DNA from: Dipteris shenzhenensis
Taxonomy: Eukaryota > Polypodiophyta > Polypodiopsida > Gleicheniales
Reading direction: 5' to 3' (one strand)
Assembly (NCBI GenBank): GCA_047967505.1
Contig: CM106538.1
DNA length: 64,000 bases
This document shows positions 1-11,049 of the stretch, piece after piece. The stretch's first letter is position 1; the number at the start of each line of letters is the position of its first letter. The notes under the pieces are model-generated. The model did no database searches and was not told the DNA's origin. It saw only the letters and a program-made list of their open reading frames with translations. A program made the translations under genes and the position numbers.

Positions 1-480
1 TTGACATGTGGCGCTGACATGGCAGGAAAGGTAGCCAGCTGACGTGGCACACGTGTGTGACCTGACGCGTGGTAGTGACGTGTCATATGCTGACGTGTCA
101 AGTTGACAGGTGGCAGGTGACGGGTAGTGAGGACACCAGCTGATGTGGCAGTACATGTGGCAGCCACTTCAGATGCTGACATGTAACTCTGGTTAGTTAA
201 CCCCAATCAGAGGTCCAGTTAGTTGGCCCAACCAAACCAGACTGGTTAGTGAAACCAGGTTTGACCAACTAACTCTGGGTATAGTTAACCAGACTATAGC
301 TGGTTAACCAGACCACAGTGGGTTAAGGCTGAGTTGGGAGCCAACCAAACGAGACCAGAACAGAACCAGTCTGGTCAGTTTGACCAGACAGTAACCATCT
401 AGTCACAGACTAACCAGACCAGAGCCAGTTAGTCTGATTAGTGTAACCAGCCAGTTACCCATTCAGTTACTATCTCAAAA
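1..480. repeat. Short degenerate repeat field (ACGTG and TTAACCAG motifs)
   Basis: Two kinds of short, imperfect repeat follow each other. Positions 1-190 repeat a roughly 10-12 base theme around GACGTGGC / GACGTGTCA. Positions 185-475 repeat TTAACCAG, CCAGACTGGT and TTAGTTGG words in both orientations. There is no open frame of note. It lies directly 5' of the ORF1-like element and may be part of its promoter or leader. That link is inference from position only. Confidence 0.6.
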
Positions 481-840
481 AAAATTAAAAACAGTTGCAG
501 AGACAGTTCTGGCCATCAATTTTCACATATCTGTCAGACTTTTACTGTCAGAAAAGCAGTAGAAAAGCAGAGAAATTAGAGATTTGCACAAGTAAAGGAA
601 TGCATGCCTTTGTGCTCTAAAAAGGGAATCAGATGCTTTCTCAGTGTCATTTGCAGTAGCCAGAAAAGGAGCATACAGTTTTGAGTTCATGCCTTGAGTT
701 GACAGCCCGTTACTGGTACAAGTTGTGAATGCAAGACACCTCTTGTTGAGGTACTTTCTCTTTGAAAAGCAAAGGCTGCGTGCATTAGTTGCTTACACAG
801 TGTGTGTGAGAGAGTTGCAGATCTCAGACAAGTTGCAGAG
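481..840 (+). other. Non-coding leader before the ORF1-like frame
   Basis: There is no convincing gene. The stretch begins with an A-rich run (about 478-490) and leads into the ATG at 841. It is probably the 5' untranslated part of the element that encodes the following frame. No primer-binding site or LTR end was recognised. Confidence 0.35.
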
Positions 841-1843
841 ATGGCTTCACAGCAGCATGCCCAATCATCGCATGAGGGAATGGCAGAGTCTAACCAGGTA
901 CAGCAGACTGAAGCTTTACAGATAAACAAAGAGAATTCCTACAGAGAGTCGATTACTGAGTTGAGAGAGGCAACAAGCGATCCCTTGTTTCGCAAGATGG
1001 TACAACCTCTTTTTGAGGGAAAGCCAGAGAAGCCTCCCTTTGGAGCAGATCAGGAAGAAGTGGTGGTGAGTAAAAAGTGGAAAAGTGTAAGTCCTCTTCC
1101 CAAGAAGAAGAAGGCGAAGCATCATCACAGTTCATCTAGTTCGTCTTCATCTTCTAGCTCTACCTCTTCATCCTCGACATCACCTCCTTCTTTGGGATCT
1201 TCAGAGTCAAAGAAAAAGACTCGTACTAGACTAAACAGTCTGCAATAGCACATTGAGGACCTCAAATAGGAAAACCAGCAACTCCGAAAACTCATGGAGG
1301 AGCTAAAAAAACGTTTAACAACACTAGAGGACCAATTCAACAAGCAGCAGGATCAATTCCACAAGCAGCTCGGTTCTCATCTTCTTGAAGGACTTGGTAA
1401 ACAAGTTGTCATGGATGAAGTAGTCAAAGCTTGCAAGGCTTCTCGAAAGATCAGAGTGGGAGGACTCCCGGAAGGCTGGTACAAAGAGGAGGATTCTTTT
1501 AGTGAAACTTTAGCAGAGATCAAAGCAGCAATGCCTAGCATTGAATGGATGGTTGATGAGGATGATGATGATGATGATGGAGCATGTAAAATACGACACT
1601 CTAGAGGACATGCTATTATTACGATCAAGTCACGAGATCTACGGGTAAAGCTTCTCCGCCAATCTTACAAGTTGAAAGGGTCTAAGGTATGGATAGCTGA
1701 GGAACTGAATGCAAACTCGGTTGAAGAATAAGGCAGCAGAACTAGCCAAAGTCAAGGCTGCTAGGGGGACATGGGAAGTATACCATGAAGGCATAGCAAT
1801 TATGAAAGACTTTAAAACTAAACCAAAAGACTCTCAGTCTTAA
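841..1843 (+). pseudogene. Decayed ORF1p-like protein (coiled coil plus RRM-like domain)
   Basis: A single reading frame starts at ATG 841 and runs to 1731, broken only by TAG at 1246-1248 and TAG at 1267-1269. A one-base shift near 1731 moves the frame, which then continues to TAA 1841-1843. The order is: a Gln-rich start, a basic KKKKAKHHH patch, a Ser tract, a heptad-like coiled coil across the two TAGs, then a compact domain beginning RKIRVGGLPEGW with an Asp run and ending KLKGSKVWIAEELN. Coiled coil, RRM-like domain and C-terminal domain is the order of LINE-1 type ORF1 RNA-binding proteins, so a non-LTR origin is my best guess. A gag-like protein of another element is possible. The two TAGs fall where the coiled coil would accept Gln, as expected from CAG decay. 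Confidence 0.5.
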
Positions 1844-2863
1844 ACTGATGTATTGCCAATCATGGTTATCAGAAACTATGTAGGTGCTCTAAATAGCTGG
1901 AGCTGCTTTTTGCACTCCTTGGGAGCTGCCATGTGCCCTCCCTCAGCAGATGTACTAGATGGTTTTTCCCTGTCCGGTCTCCCGTGGACATTAATAGAGT
2001 TACTTTCTTTATTTCTTTCTTTCTTGTAATCAGTTCTTGGATTCTCAAGTAGCAGCTGAGGGCTGTGGAATCTTGTACTTGGAATCACTCAAGAAATAGA
2101 GTTACTTTCGGGGGGTTCCATGCCGAATTGGTTATGGGCCCTTGTTCTATGTGCTATGCTTGCAATCTGTGGATTTTCTCTCCCATTCCTGTCTCAGCGA
2201 ATCGACCTTGCTTGAAATGAATTCCGAGCTCATGAGTTTAAGTTATATGAGTTACAGTTATATTGGCTGTCATTTTTCTTTCCATCTTGGATTCCTCCAA
2301 GGCTTGCCGTTGGCCGGCCTTTAGCTCTTCCATGCATAGTTATAAGTGTGTTCTCATCCTTAAGTGATTTCAGTGCCATAGGTTCGGATGCCAAGGGGAT
2401 TCCTTGTTTGCTGAAGTGCCTTGCGGAAGCTTGTTCCTCAATTATTTTCCTAAAGGCCTTCTAGAAGCTCTTCCTTTTCAACCTTGGAGGGGGATGGGCT
2501 CATGGAGTCTCGTGTGGCCCCTTCTAAGCCCTTTCTAACTCAAAATAATACTTACTCCTTAACCTAATTCATCCACTAACTTTGCTAGGTTCTTCCTTTC
2601 TATTACATGTGCGGAGTAACATAAGAAGTGTGCGATCTGAGCTGATAACAAAATGCCGAACGGTGACAGAAGCATGTGCTTGAATGTCTCAAGTTTTGTT
2701 TCTTCTTTGTAAGTCCAGTTTGTGTTTTATAATGATTAGCTTAGAAGTTTTAACAAAACCAATGAATTGATTTGTTCGTTCATATCTTTGCTTCGTTTTC
2801 TCAAGGCTATTCAGTGCTCTGCTCATTAGCTTGGAACTTATTCAAAGATGAGGAAACTAATTA
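1844..2863. other. No gene seen; possible APE2 intron containing the element's 3' end
   Basis: No supported coding region. The word AATAGAGTTACTTTC occurs twice, at 1993-2007 and 2095-2109, about 100 bases apart, and may mark the 3' end of the upstream element. The rest is AT-rich and intron-like. It ends with several possible acceptor AGs (2863-2864, 2875-2876, 2878-2879) just before the APE2 coding frame, so this may be the 3' part of a long APE2 intron. Confidence 0.4.
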
Positions 2864-4107
2864 GTGCTGCTTCCAGCAGATTCTTTACTGCAAAAAAGGT
2901 CTGTTGCTGGTTATGAGAGTGAACCAGGGAAAAAACTGTGTACTGGAGTGTCTCCTGAAACTGAGTTTTCTTTTGTGGAAAACACGCACAACAATCTGAA
3001 AGAATCAACTACTGCCAAGTTGGTTTCAAGGAAGGAACACAAAACTGTGTACCAGTGTAACATGGTGGGAAACACTCTCAAAAAAGAGCCTTGTGGTCTA
3101 CACAATTTGATTCCTCAGATGAATGATAATGCAAATTCGTCCCAATGCAAGAAATGTACACGTGCCATTTCCATGCCAACTAATCAAGGCTGTTCTGGGA
3201 GATCCACAGCTAATCCAAAGCCACAAAGCTCACAAAAATTTAAGAGCAAGGGAGTCCTGAAAGCTTGCCAAACTAGTTTGCGGTCATTTTTTGAACCAAA
3301 TTCAAGGAAAGGTAGTCTTACCACAGACGTCTACATGAGCCAACCGACTGATTGTGGAACTCCTTCACCATCCTTGGAGGAAAGTACTACAAAGCTAGAA
3401 CTTGAAGCTTTGGAATTTGACACTGCTAGAACAACGAGCACCCCATTTCACATGGATCTTGGTGTTGAGGTTGGGGATGGTGATGCAAGGCCCATAATTT
3501 CCATAAACACTGTCAACATGCGGGAGAGCTTTACTAGCTTTGCTAAATCACAAGAGTCAATTGTTGTGATGAAAAATGCACTAGGTGCAGATATGAGTAG
3601 CAAGCTTAATGAGAAGGTTGTGGAAAGCTCATTGACTGCCTCAGAAAAACTACTGTCAAATCTGCAAGCAGAGAAAGCACAGATGGAGTGGAAAAGAATA
3701 CATGAATTGATGGCACGCCGTATTCCAGTATGTGGTCATGGCGAGCCATGTGCTGCACGAATAGTCAGGAAAGGACCCAACATAGGGCGTGGCTTTTATG
3801 TCTGTGCACGTGCTCAGGTACGTTTTCTTTCATTTTGCCATGCCTTTTCTCAATTGACAAAAGTTTTGAGGACATACGATAATGGCAAAGACCTTAAGCA
3901 CTAATTTGTCTTTCTCCTCTCGGAATTTTGAAAAAATCTGAGCAACTTTCAATGCCTTTCTTCACGTTGCTTTTTCTTTAACACGGAGGGCAACATTATT
4001 TGGCACTTGATGTCGCAATTTACCATTTTTGTTTTCAGGGGCCCGCCTCAAATCCAGAAGCAAGGTGCGATCATTTTGAGTGGGCATCAGAAAAGGGAAG
4101 GAAATAA
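2864..4107 (+). CDS. APE2: APE2, AP endonuclease 2: C-terminal exons (partial)
   Basis: APE2 is a nuclear exonuclease III-type nuclease that trims 3' ends at damaged DNA and works with PCNA. Only the C-terminal regulatory part is here. Exon one of the pair runs to 3817 and ends CAG|GTACG. The intron is 3818-4038, ending TTTTCAG. The last exon, 4039-4107, ends in TAA. The join is in phase 0. In the large exon, QTSLRSFF at 3269-3292 is a PCNA-interacting (PIP) box. [19 protein letters not shown] begins a GRF zinc finger at 3710 that finishes in the last exon with [15 protein letters not shown]. The conserved Cys/His and the family GPN..GR.FYVCAR stretch are all present. The true exon start is not fixed: no ATG is used, TAA at 2858-2860 is in frame, and an acceptor near 2864-2879 is likely (2877 is my choice). 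The catalytic exons are not in the window; they may lie upstream behind a long intron, or the locus may be 5' truncated. No frameshift or stop is seen. Confidence 0.85.
3818..4038 (+). other. APE2 last intron (221 bp), splitting the GRF zinc finger
   Basis: The intron starts GTACGTTTTC and ends GTTTTCAG with a T-rich tract. Removing it joins YVCARAQ to [10 protein letters not shown] without a frame change and completes a GRF finger. This makes it one of the best-supported introns in the window. Confidence 0.85.
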
Positions 4108-5080
4108 AAAAGCGAGCTGCTGTATATTACAGAGAGTTGGAGTGGGTCGTTTCAGACACATTGGAACATCACCCTGCATAGTAATATTTTGTGGCCATAT
4201 GTGTAATCATGTAAATTATAGCTCAAGAAGGAATGCAATTACGTGCAGATGCCTATCAATATGGACAACTTGCTGATTTTCTGGTGGATAGTAATTGCCG
4301 AATCTATGCACAACGGGCTACAATTAGGCCTGCATTTGTGCTCAATGCTGTTTGTTTTGACGAGCCCTGTGGTTCGTAATAATCATCAGGTCCCTTTAAT
4401 TTGAGAGCAAGATTAGCATGCAGCATAGTCTCCCTTTGAGGCATTTGGATACTATTGGATATGGAATATTCTTCACGGAAGTGTTATAAAAAAGAAAAGG
4501 CGTCTCCATCATGAAAGCAAAAGTTCATCAATCACCTAGGTAATTCCAAAGCCTTTGTGTGTTCTCCATTGCTAATATGAATCAAACCTATATTATGGGG
4601 TATGTAACTCCGATCATGAGGATCAATCTCCAAACGTGTAGCTTTGTAGTAATTTTATGAAGCTTCTGCATATTCTTCTTCGGATTGGGCCGACATTCGT
4701 TAGGATTGCTCACTCAGCATGAATGAGCTCCGCTTCAAAACCGTACTTGAGATTCTCACCTCGAGACCTTGGCCACGAATGGCTGAAGATATGAGTAGAA
4801 TGGATTGTAGAGCCGGTGAGGATTTGAGTTCTTAAGAAGAGCCGTATGAGGGGTGTAGGATAAGAGTGTTTGTCGGGGTGATAATAGAGTTTTATATGAT
4901 AAATGAATTTTATGGACTTCTTTGACTTACACAAAATTAGTTGATTAGCCAGCTATATAATGTAATCTTCTTGAACACTAAACATTGGCTTAGGTCTCGG
5001 AAGTGGTTGCTCTGTTAAACTAGAGTGTGGACTCAAAAAGCCCCCGTCCCACCCCCACATGGGGACGTCAGTTCACCTCC
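4108..5080. other. APE2 3' flank; no further gene seen
   Basis: The first part should be the APE2 3' untranslated region. No coding frame, RNA gene or recognisable repeat was found. A C-rich patch lies at 5041-5060. Confidence 0.4.
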
Positions 5081-5084
5081 ACTT

Positions 5085-5620
5085 TGCTAAGCACAAGCTT
5101 CCATCCATAGTCTGCCTATGCTGTCTCTCATACTAGCCTAGCTCCTCTCTCCATATGGTTCTGTTTCCCATAGTATGCATACATAAGACTCCCAACTGCC
5201 AATGCATAAGGAACCTTGTCGATCATGGCCCTCTCATCTGATTTGGGACATCTACCTGACTCAGTTTCACAATGGAGTACTTGTTGCCTTTCCCTCCTCT
5301 ATATTGAAACGCTGCAATACTTTTGTAGCATACTCCTTCTGTCAAAGCCAAAGGAGTTTCCTATTCTAGTCACGCGTGATGAGCATACCAAGAATATGAC
5401 TTGGAGGTCCCAAATCCTTCATGTCAAAGGCCTCATGCAACTTGGCCCTTCAATACATCCAGCTCATAAGTGTTCTTTGCTTACCAATAGCATATCATCC
5501 ACATAAAGTACCAGGAGTATCAAGCTATTATCCTTAACCCCTTTTAGTGTAGAGGCACTGATCGATCTAACTTCTTCTGAAACCCTAGGCTCGAATGAAA
5601 GCATCAGACTTCTCTCTCCA
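5085..5620 (-). mobile_element. Ty1/copia fragment: reverse transcriptase end
   Basis: Read on the - strand this matches the copia element at 29165-29640 base for base over long stretches. It begins near 5610 (GTCTGATGCTTTCATTCG) and passes through the catalytic YVDDMLL motif (reverse complement at about 5491-5505), then the ITRD and KEYATKVLQ regions. It fades near 5140. It contains several stops and small indels. It is a solo internal fragment without LTRs, from the same family as the copia at 26440 but on the opposite strand. Confidence 0.75.
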
Positions 5621-5835
5621 TTAAGCCCTCACCCTCCTTGTGCCCTTATCCCTCCATTTGTTCCCCCTTGGCCCTTAACTATATTCTTCCACGACAACCC
5701 CCAAACTTCCCCACCCTACCTCCTTTTCCCTCCCTCCCTCTTTCCTTCATGTCCCCTTGCCTCCTTGACCAAGGGCCCTTTTTTTGTTTGCCTACCGTGA
5801 ACTTTCTGCCGCCACACTTATTTGTTCTTGAAAGG

Positions 5836-6510
5836 GTTTCAGATCTGCACAGCAATGTATATGAATGTCTTTATCTCCCCTTTCATTCATTGAAGCCATA
5901 TGTTAAACCCTCACACACATTCCCTCCCGTCACCCCCGTTCATAAAAAAATAATAATAGAATAAAGTTATCCCCATCTTTGGGGGACTCTCCTCCGAGTC
6001 CGCCTGACCCCATGTTGTTCATGTAACCTGTTAAAAATAATCGCATGTTCGTTGCTTGCACGGTTGTACCTTTATAACCACCCATTTGAGGGCTTTTCAG
6101 TTGCTTGGATCCCTTGTGCTCATGGTAGGTGCTTGAACCCAAGATTATCCTAAGGCAGTCTACCGCCACAACGTTTCAGATCTACACAGCAATGTATATG
6201 AATGTCTTTATCTCCCCTTTCATTCATTGAAGCCATATGTTAAACCCTCACACACATTTCCCCCGTTACCCCCGTCCACAAAAAAAAAATAATAGAATAA
6301 AGTTATCCCCATCTTTGGGGGACTCTCCTCCCAGTTCGCCTGACCCCATGTTGTTCATGTAACCTGTTAAAAATAATCGCATGTTCGTTGCTTGCACGGT
6401 TGTACCTTTATAACCACCCATTTGAGGGCTTTTCAGTTGCTTGGATCCCTTGTGCTCATGGTAGGTGCTTGAACCCAAGATTATCCTGAGGCAGTTTACC
6501 GCCACAACGT
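5836..6510. repeat. Tandem duplication, two copies of about 337 bp
   Basis: Copy one runs from GTTTCAGATCTGCACAGC at 5836 to 6172; copy two runs from GTTTCAGATCTACACAGC at 6173 to about 6510. They differ by only a few substitutions and small indels near the A-run. On the - strand each copy leaves a frame of about 80 codons open. The two frames simply mirror the duplication and match nothing I know. Confidence 0.9.
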
Positions 6511-6874
6511 TCAAAATGAGGCCCAAAAGGTCCCCGTGAATTTCGCCTAGCAGGCATACCCACTGCCCTTAACTGATTTCAACCCTCTTAGCTTTTACAA
6601 CTTTCTGATGATGTCTTCTTTCCTCCGGCATTCAACAGTCAAACCTCCCACAATTCTCACAAGAGCTTTAAAAAGAGCGGTAGACAGAACAATATGGACA
6701 AGAAAGTTGGAAAAGGCAATGAACAGGAGTAGCCCACCTCCAATCACACTAGAGGACTATCCACAAAACGTACAGGGCCATGTTAGCAGAGAGAAAAGAC
6801 TTGGATGGAATTCCATTGATGAAATGTCAATGGAATTTTGGTTTTAAAAAATCCTTAATGTATTTGTTTTTTGG
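6511..6874. other. No recognised gene
   Basis: An ATG-led + strand frame of 79 codons (6608-6844) is present, rich in Arg/Lys, with no recognisable motif. It is not supported as a gene. The stretch ends at the poly-T that marks the LINE tail. Confidence 0.35.
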
Positions 6875-7008
6875 TTTTTTTTTTTTTTGTAGAATAAAAA
6901 GTTTGTTTATATTATGATCATCATATGATTTGTACACTTAAGTTCCTCAAATACAAAAAGTCCCTCTCAAGAGAGAAATAGACAAGTTGTAGCCAAGATA
7001 TTTCTTGA

Positions 7009-8247
7009 TCAGAGGAAAAAAACTTTAAAAAAGTTGCTTCTAGTGACCTGGCAACATCCACATAGCATCTTGACAAAAGAACAGGGTGTCTCTTCAAACT
7101 GTAGGTTCATCTTTGACAGGGAAAAGGGAGGGTAAGAACTGTGCTTGAAGATCAACATTGAAGTTTGTGCACCTCCTAGCATCTCTGATATGGTCCTCCA
7201 GTTCAGCTTGCAGTTGTGAGATCTATTCATTAAAGTTATGGCATTCTTGATCAAGCAGGAATTTGGCCTAGACCACAGAAGGTAGTACTCAATTAGTAAG
7301 AAAATACCTTCCATACCAATTGAAAAACAACTGATTAGCATGCATAATCTCATCATTAAATTAATAAGCATTTTTGGCAATCCAAATAAACCAAGCATGT
7401 GCCCTGATGTGTACACCCATGTGGCATAAGGCAGCTTGAGTGCATCCCCTAAAAGAATTGACTTCCAGTTGATTGATTCCCCTAGGTTTAATTGAATCAC
7501 CTTCCAGACTTTTCTTGCCCTGAGGCATGAGATAAACAGATGGAATATGTCTTCTTTAAGTCCAAATCAGGATTTACAAGTACCATCTTTCTTACCAATC
7601 CCGAGGCTTCTGCAATTAGTCCAGACAGCTTTATGCAGAATTAGCTACAAAAGAGGAGACATTTTCTTTGGTATCCTTCTATCCCAAATCAATGAAAACC
7701 TGATATCCCATTTCCTTTCAGCATCAGCAAGCTTCCGTCTAGCATTGAGTGTGAAAATAACCTTTTCAATGCTCTCAGAAGGAGTAGGTATAGGTAAGAA
7801 AGATGAACTGCCAACCCAAGTGAACTCTCTAGTGAAGTTTAAGACCCTGTCCCCTTTCCAGGTAATGTCTCCCTCCCACAATTGTAATCTGCTTATAACC
7901 AACTCTTGATCTGCATTACTGAGTCTGTATTTCCTTCTTATCTCCAACCATGTCTTCCATTGGAGGTTGGTTTTGTCTCACAAATCTCCCCAGTTGATTA
8001 GCCCCTTCTTTGAGAGTTGCCATGCTTTTAGAAAATCCTCATCACTTAATTGCTGTTTGGTTTAAAAAACAGACACCTAGATTGAGTCCAGAGTCATGAA
8101 ACTCCCTTTACCAGAGAGAACAATGTGACTCTTGATCTGCTCAAAGGCCTCCCATAAGGTTTTTCAAAGCTGACTTCCCTTAGTCATGCAGGGCTCTGGG
8201 TTACCAATAGCAGAGAGGAGAGGAAAATCCTTCCATCTATTAAGTTC
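7009..8247 (-). pseudogene. LINE ORF2 C-terminal part (post-RT and zf-RVT-like)
   Basis: From about 8250 downward the frame matches the post-RT part of the second LINE (its 17475-18110): NPEPC, SGKGSFMTLDSI, LEIRRKYRLSNADQEL and SRLQLWEGD. Then come WDIRFSLIWDRRIPKKMS and HAWFIWIAKNA, typical of the plant LINE zf-RVT tail. No RT catalytic motif exists here. Several frameshifts. Confidence 0.75.
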
Positions 8248-8830
8248 CTACAGAGAAAGGTCACTTTCTAGTTGCATCCTATTTAAGTTAGAAACTTTAT
8301 ATTGTCTGACTAGTTGGCGTGTATCTCTAACCTCCAAAACTTTATCATTAGCTGTGTCAACTATACTTAGTAAGTTCTTGAAATGACTAACAATAATCTC
8401 CACATTTTCTTCTTCTGTTTTGGCCACCTCACCATCTTCCTTCTGTAAAAGAGGGATTTCCTCTTGGTGTCTCTCTTTTGTAATTCTCATGAAATTTTCC
8501 TTAATTGGTCTATCAACTTTTCTTGCCCACTATTCCTAAAATATACCTTGCCATTATGAATCTTGATCTGCTCCTGGATCTGATTTCCTTTCTTTTTTTG
8601 AGAAGTTGTTGTTGAGCATTGATGTCATTCATTCTTGCTCTTTGTTCAAGTAGTTCCAGCTCCATCTTTAGCTTATCCATTCTCCTTGCCCTGATAGTAG
8701 CCCTACACTTTTTGGCCTCTTTTAGAATTCTTTGCACACTTGCCACAACATCTTGCCATCCCTGAGAACAAGATTCTGCTGCAAAGAAAGCAAGATTCCA
8801 TCTCTCAATAATCTGTTTTTGCACAGTCTG
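8248..8830 (-). pseudogene. LINE ORF2 linker between endonuclease and RT
   Basis: 8513-8824 is a charged, helical region. 8248-8490 carries KERHQEEIPLLQKEDGEV and HFKNLLS, the stretch that normally precedes RT fingers. It aligns with 19450-19700 of the second LINE. It stops abruptly after LESDLSL, where the other copy goes on into the RT domain. Confidence 0.7.
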
Positions 8831-9029
8831 GAGCTTGAAACGGGAGGGGTCTGCTTTAAACTAGGAGTTTCCCTTTTTTCCATTTCCCAAGTCAACAATC
8901 CAAGCTAGAACTGGCTTGTGATCTGAAAGAGTGAGAGAGGAGAAGGTGACTTCCAAAGCCTGGTCTACTAAAGATTGAGTAATTTAAACTCTGTCCAATC
9001 TAGCTTCTCTTCTTAGATTACCTATCTAT

Positions 9030-9650
9030 TTATTGCACCGTGTAAATGCTAGGTGAACCAATGTCAATCACTTGAAGGTTTTCCTTGGGGTCTACCCAAA
9101 GTTGAAGTTCATGACCTCTAAGTACAGAACCTTTTTGTAGCCATCTGTCCTTTAAGCTCTCAATGATATTAAAATCCCCTAGAATAACACAGTCACTGCC
9201 CAAGTTCATCATTGAGTCCCATGTGGCTCTTCAGTCCATTGATCCAGTTGGGGCATACATTGAAACTACAGTAAAAGAATTTCTTTTCACCTTGCATTCT
9301 AGAGCCAGCCATTTGTGGTTTAAATCTTGATGGTTGTTAAGGACACAGTCTTTGTAGTGGGATAGTATTCCAATTGCAGTTCCTCCTCTGCCTTCATCAT
9401 GATCTATAAAGAACCATACCCTTCTGTTATCAATATTTTTGAGTCTGTTTTCTAAGATATCATTGATGACTTTAACTTCTTGTAATACAAGAAAAGTTGG
9501 AGAAAGAGAGTTTCTTGTCAGCCAATGGGCTAACTCCTGACCTCTCCATGGGTCAGCCAACCCACAAACAGTAAGGAATGAGTAAGGGCTACTACCCAAT
9601 CTTACTTTTCCCATTTTTGCTTTTGGGGGTAGGGCTTTTGGGGGGGGCAC
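9030..9650 (-). pseudogene. LINE ORF2 endonuclease domain, decayed
   Basis: An exonuclease-endonuclease-phosphatase fold, which nicks target DNA in LINE integration. Motifs in order are FLVLQEVK (catalytic Glu), a GRGGTAIGI stretch, VVSMYAP, and in the next frame VILGDFN (catalytic Asp/Asn). The usual WNVRG start is degraded to TVCGLADPW. A stop and frame change separate 9231-9650 from 9030-9212. Confidence 0.8.
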
Positions 9651-10480
9651 TCTGGCCTTTGATCTGAGAGATTCTTCTCTTATGATGAATTATGGCTTGA
9701 GGTTTGACAAGGGCTTCAGTAGCCTTTTCCCGTTTTTGAGCCAGAGGAAGTTCTTTGTCTGATTCTTCTACCTCGGAGTCACTCATGCTAGCATCCAGTT
9801 GATTGACGTCCTCTTAAAACTCCTTGGACCAGCCAGGTTTAACCTCAACCTCTTCCATCTTGGCATCCTAAATCCATTGCTCAGTTTCTTGATCTATTAG
9901 TGCCTCAAATGCATTGTTTGTGGCCAAGGGAAATGTGACTCTGTCCTTCACTAGGTGAACCTCAGAGTCTTCTGTTCCTCTGCCCCCTTGTCTAACCCAT
10001 TGCATGTCACTATATATGCACTCTTCTCTTGAGTTTGACTTTTTTGTTTTGCTTTAACAGTCCACTTGGGCTTGGGGGGTTGGCTAACCTATTGTTGAGT
10101 TGGTTCTTCAGGTTGCTTAGGCCTATTCCTTTTTAGAGGACAACTTTTCACTGTTGGGTTGACAACCCACACAAAAAACAGGGATTGGGAAGGTCCTTAT
10201 AGACCAGAGGCTGTTCCATGAACACACTCCCATTCCTGTTAACAATTACTAGGGTGTCCGGGAATTCTTTAGCAACATCTAGCCTGACACAAACTTGAGG
10301 GTGTCCATATAGGATAAATAAATTGTTCCTTGTATACATCAATGACATAACCTAAGTTTCTACAGAGGTTAGGAGCTTGGTTTACCAAAGAAAAGGGAAG
10401 GTTAGGGAGTTCAACCCACACATGTATAAATGTAGATCTAGGCTTGTCAGGATTGAAAATGCTTCAACAATGCACTTGGT
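9592..10480 (-). pseudogene. LINE ORF1: DUF4283-like domain and zinc knuckle, decayed
   Basis: The frame near 10440-10330 reads HVWVELPNLPFSLVNQAPN. After a shift, 10148-10348 reads VCVRLDVAKEFPDTL and then KDLPNPCFLCG. These are the hallmarks of the plant LINE ORF1 nucleic-acid chaperone: a DUF4283 core followed by a CCHC-type knuckle. The knuckle's second half is lost in decay. The 9592-9786 frame (acidic MSDSEVEESDKEL, then basic) is the ORF1 C-terminal tail. There are at least two frameshifts and several stops. Confidence 0.75.
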
Positions 10481-10559
10481 CATGAGGCATTGCTAGGTGT
10501 ATGAACAGAACAAATAATACCACAAGTGATGTTTTATTCATTATGTTAAATCATTTAAA

Positions 10560-10755
10560 ACTTTGAATTGATGGCTCTCCATGGTGTATGAGGAACAAAT
10601 CTTTAAATCTTTGTAATTTTCAATTTGTGTGGATGTTTGTAATTTCAAATCTATGTGGAGAGGGAGAAGTAGAGGGAGACATAAAGAGAGGGAGAGGGAG
10701 AGGCAAAGGGAGAGGGAGAAGAAGAGGGAGAGGTAGAAAGGGAAAGGGATTATAT
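10560..10755 (+). repeat. GA/GAGG-rich simple repeat
   Basis: Positions 10655-10750 are nearly pure purine on the + strand, built from GAGGGAGAG words. Open frames on either strand here are composition artefacts. Confidence 0.85.
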
Positions 10756-11049
10756 TCTCTATGCAAGCAGGATGTACATCACCTATAAAAGAGGACATTA
10801 CTTTTCAAAAGGGAATCTCATCAATGTGCTTTAGAAGGACATTACTTTTCAAAAATAACATACAAAAAAATCAATCAAGTTGGATTATGGTGGTTCATCC
10901 CATGTTATATGATGGTTAAAAGTATTATAAACAGAGTGATGTTTGTTAGGAACAAGTAGACCTTTATTGTAGATTAGTTGTGTTTACACCTAAGCCATCC
11001 TTAGAAACAAAAATGGGGGTTGGAATTCATGGGCCGATTAAAGAGTTAG

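Larger units (their letters stand above)
6875..10500 (-). mobile_element. LINE retrotransposon, internally deleted (copy 1)
   Basis: A plant LINE read from about 10500 down to a poly-A tail, seen as a T-run on the + strand at 6875-6888. In order along the - strand come ORF1 with a DUF4283-like domain and zinc knuckle, an endonuclease domain, a pre-RT linker, then directly a post-RT region and a C-terminal domain. The RT core itself is missing. Many frameshifts and stops show that it is inactive. It belongs to the same family as the copies at 16965-19915 and 15565-16150. Confidence 0.85.

Noticed and set aside
5930-6526. Two near-identical 80-codon - strand frames
   Set aside because: They follow from the tandem duplication. 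Conservation reflects recent copying, not selection.
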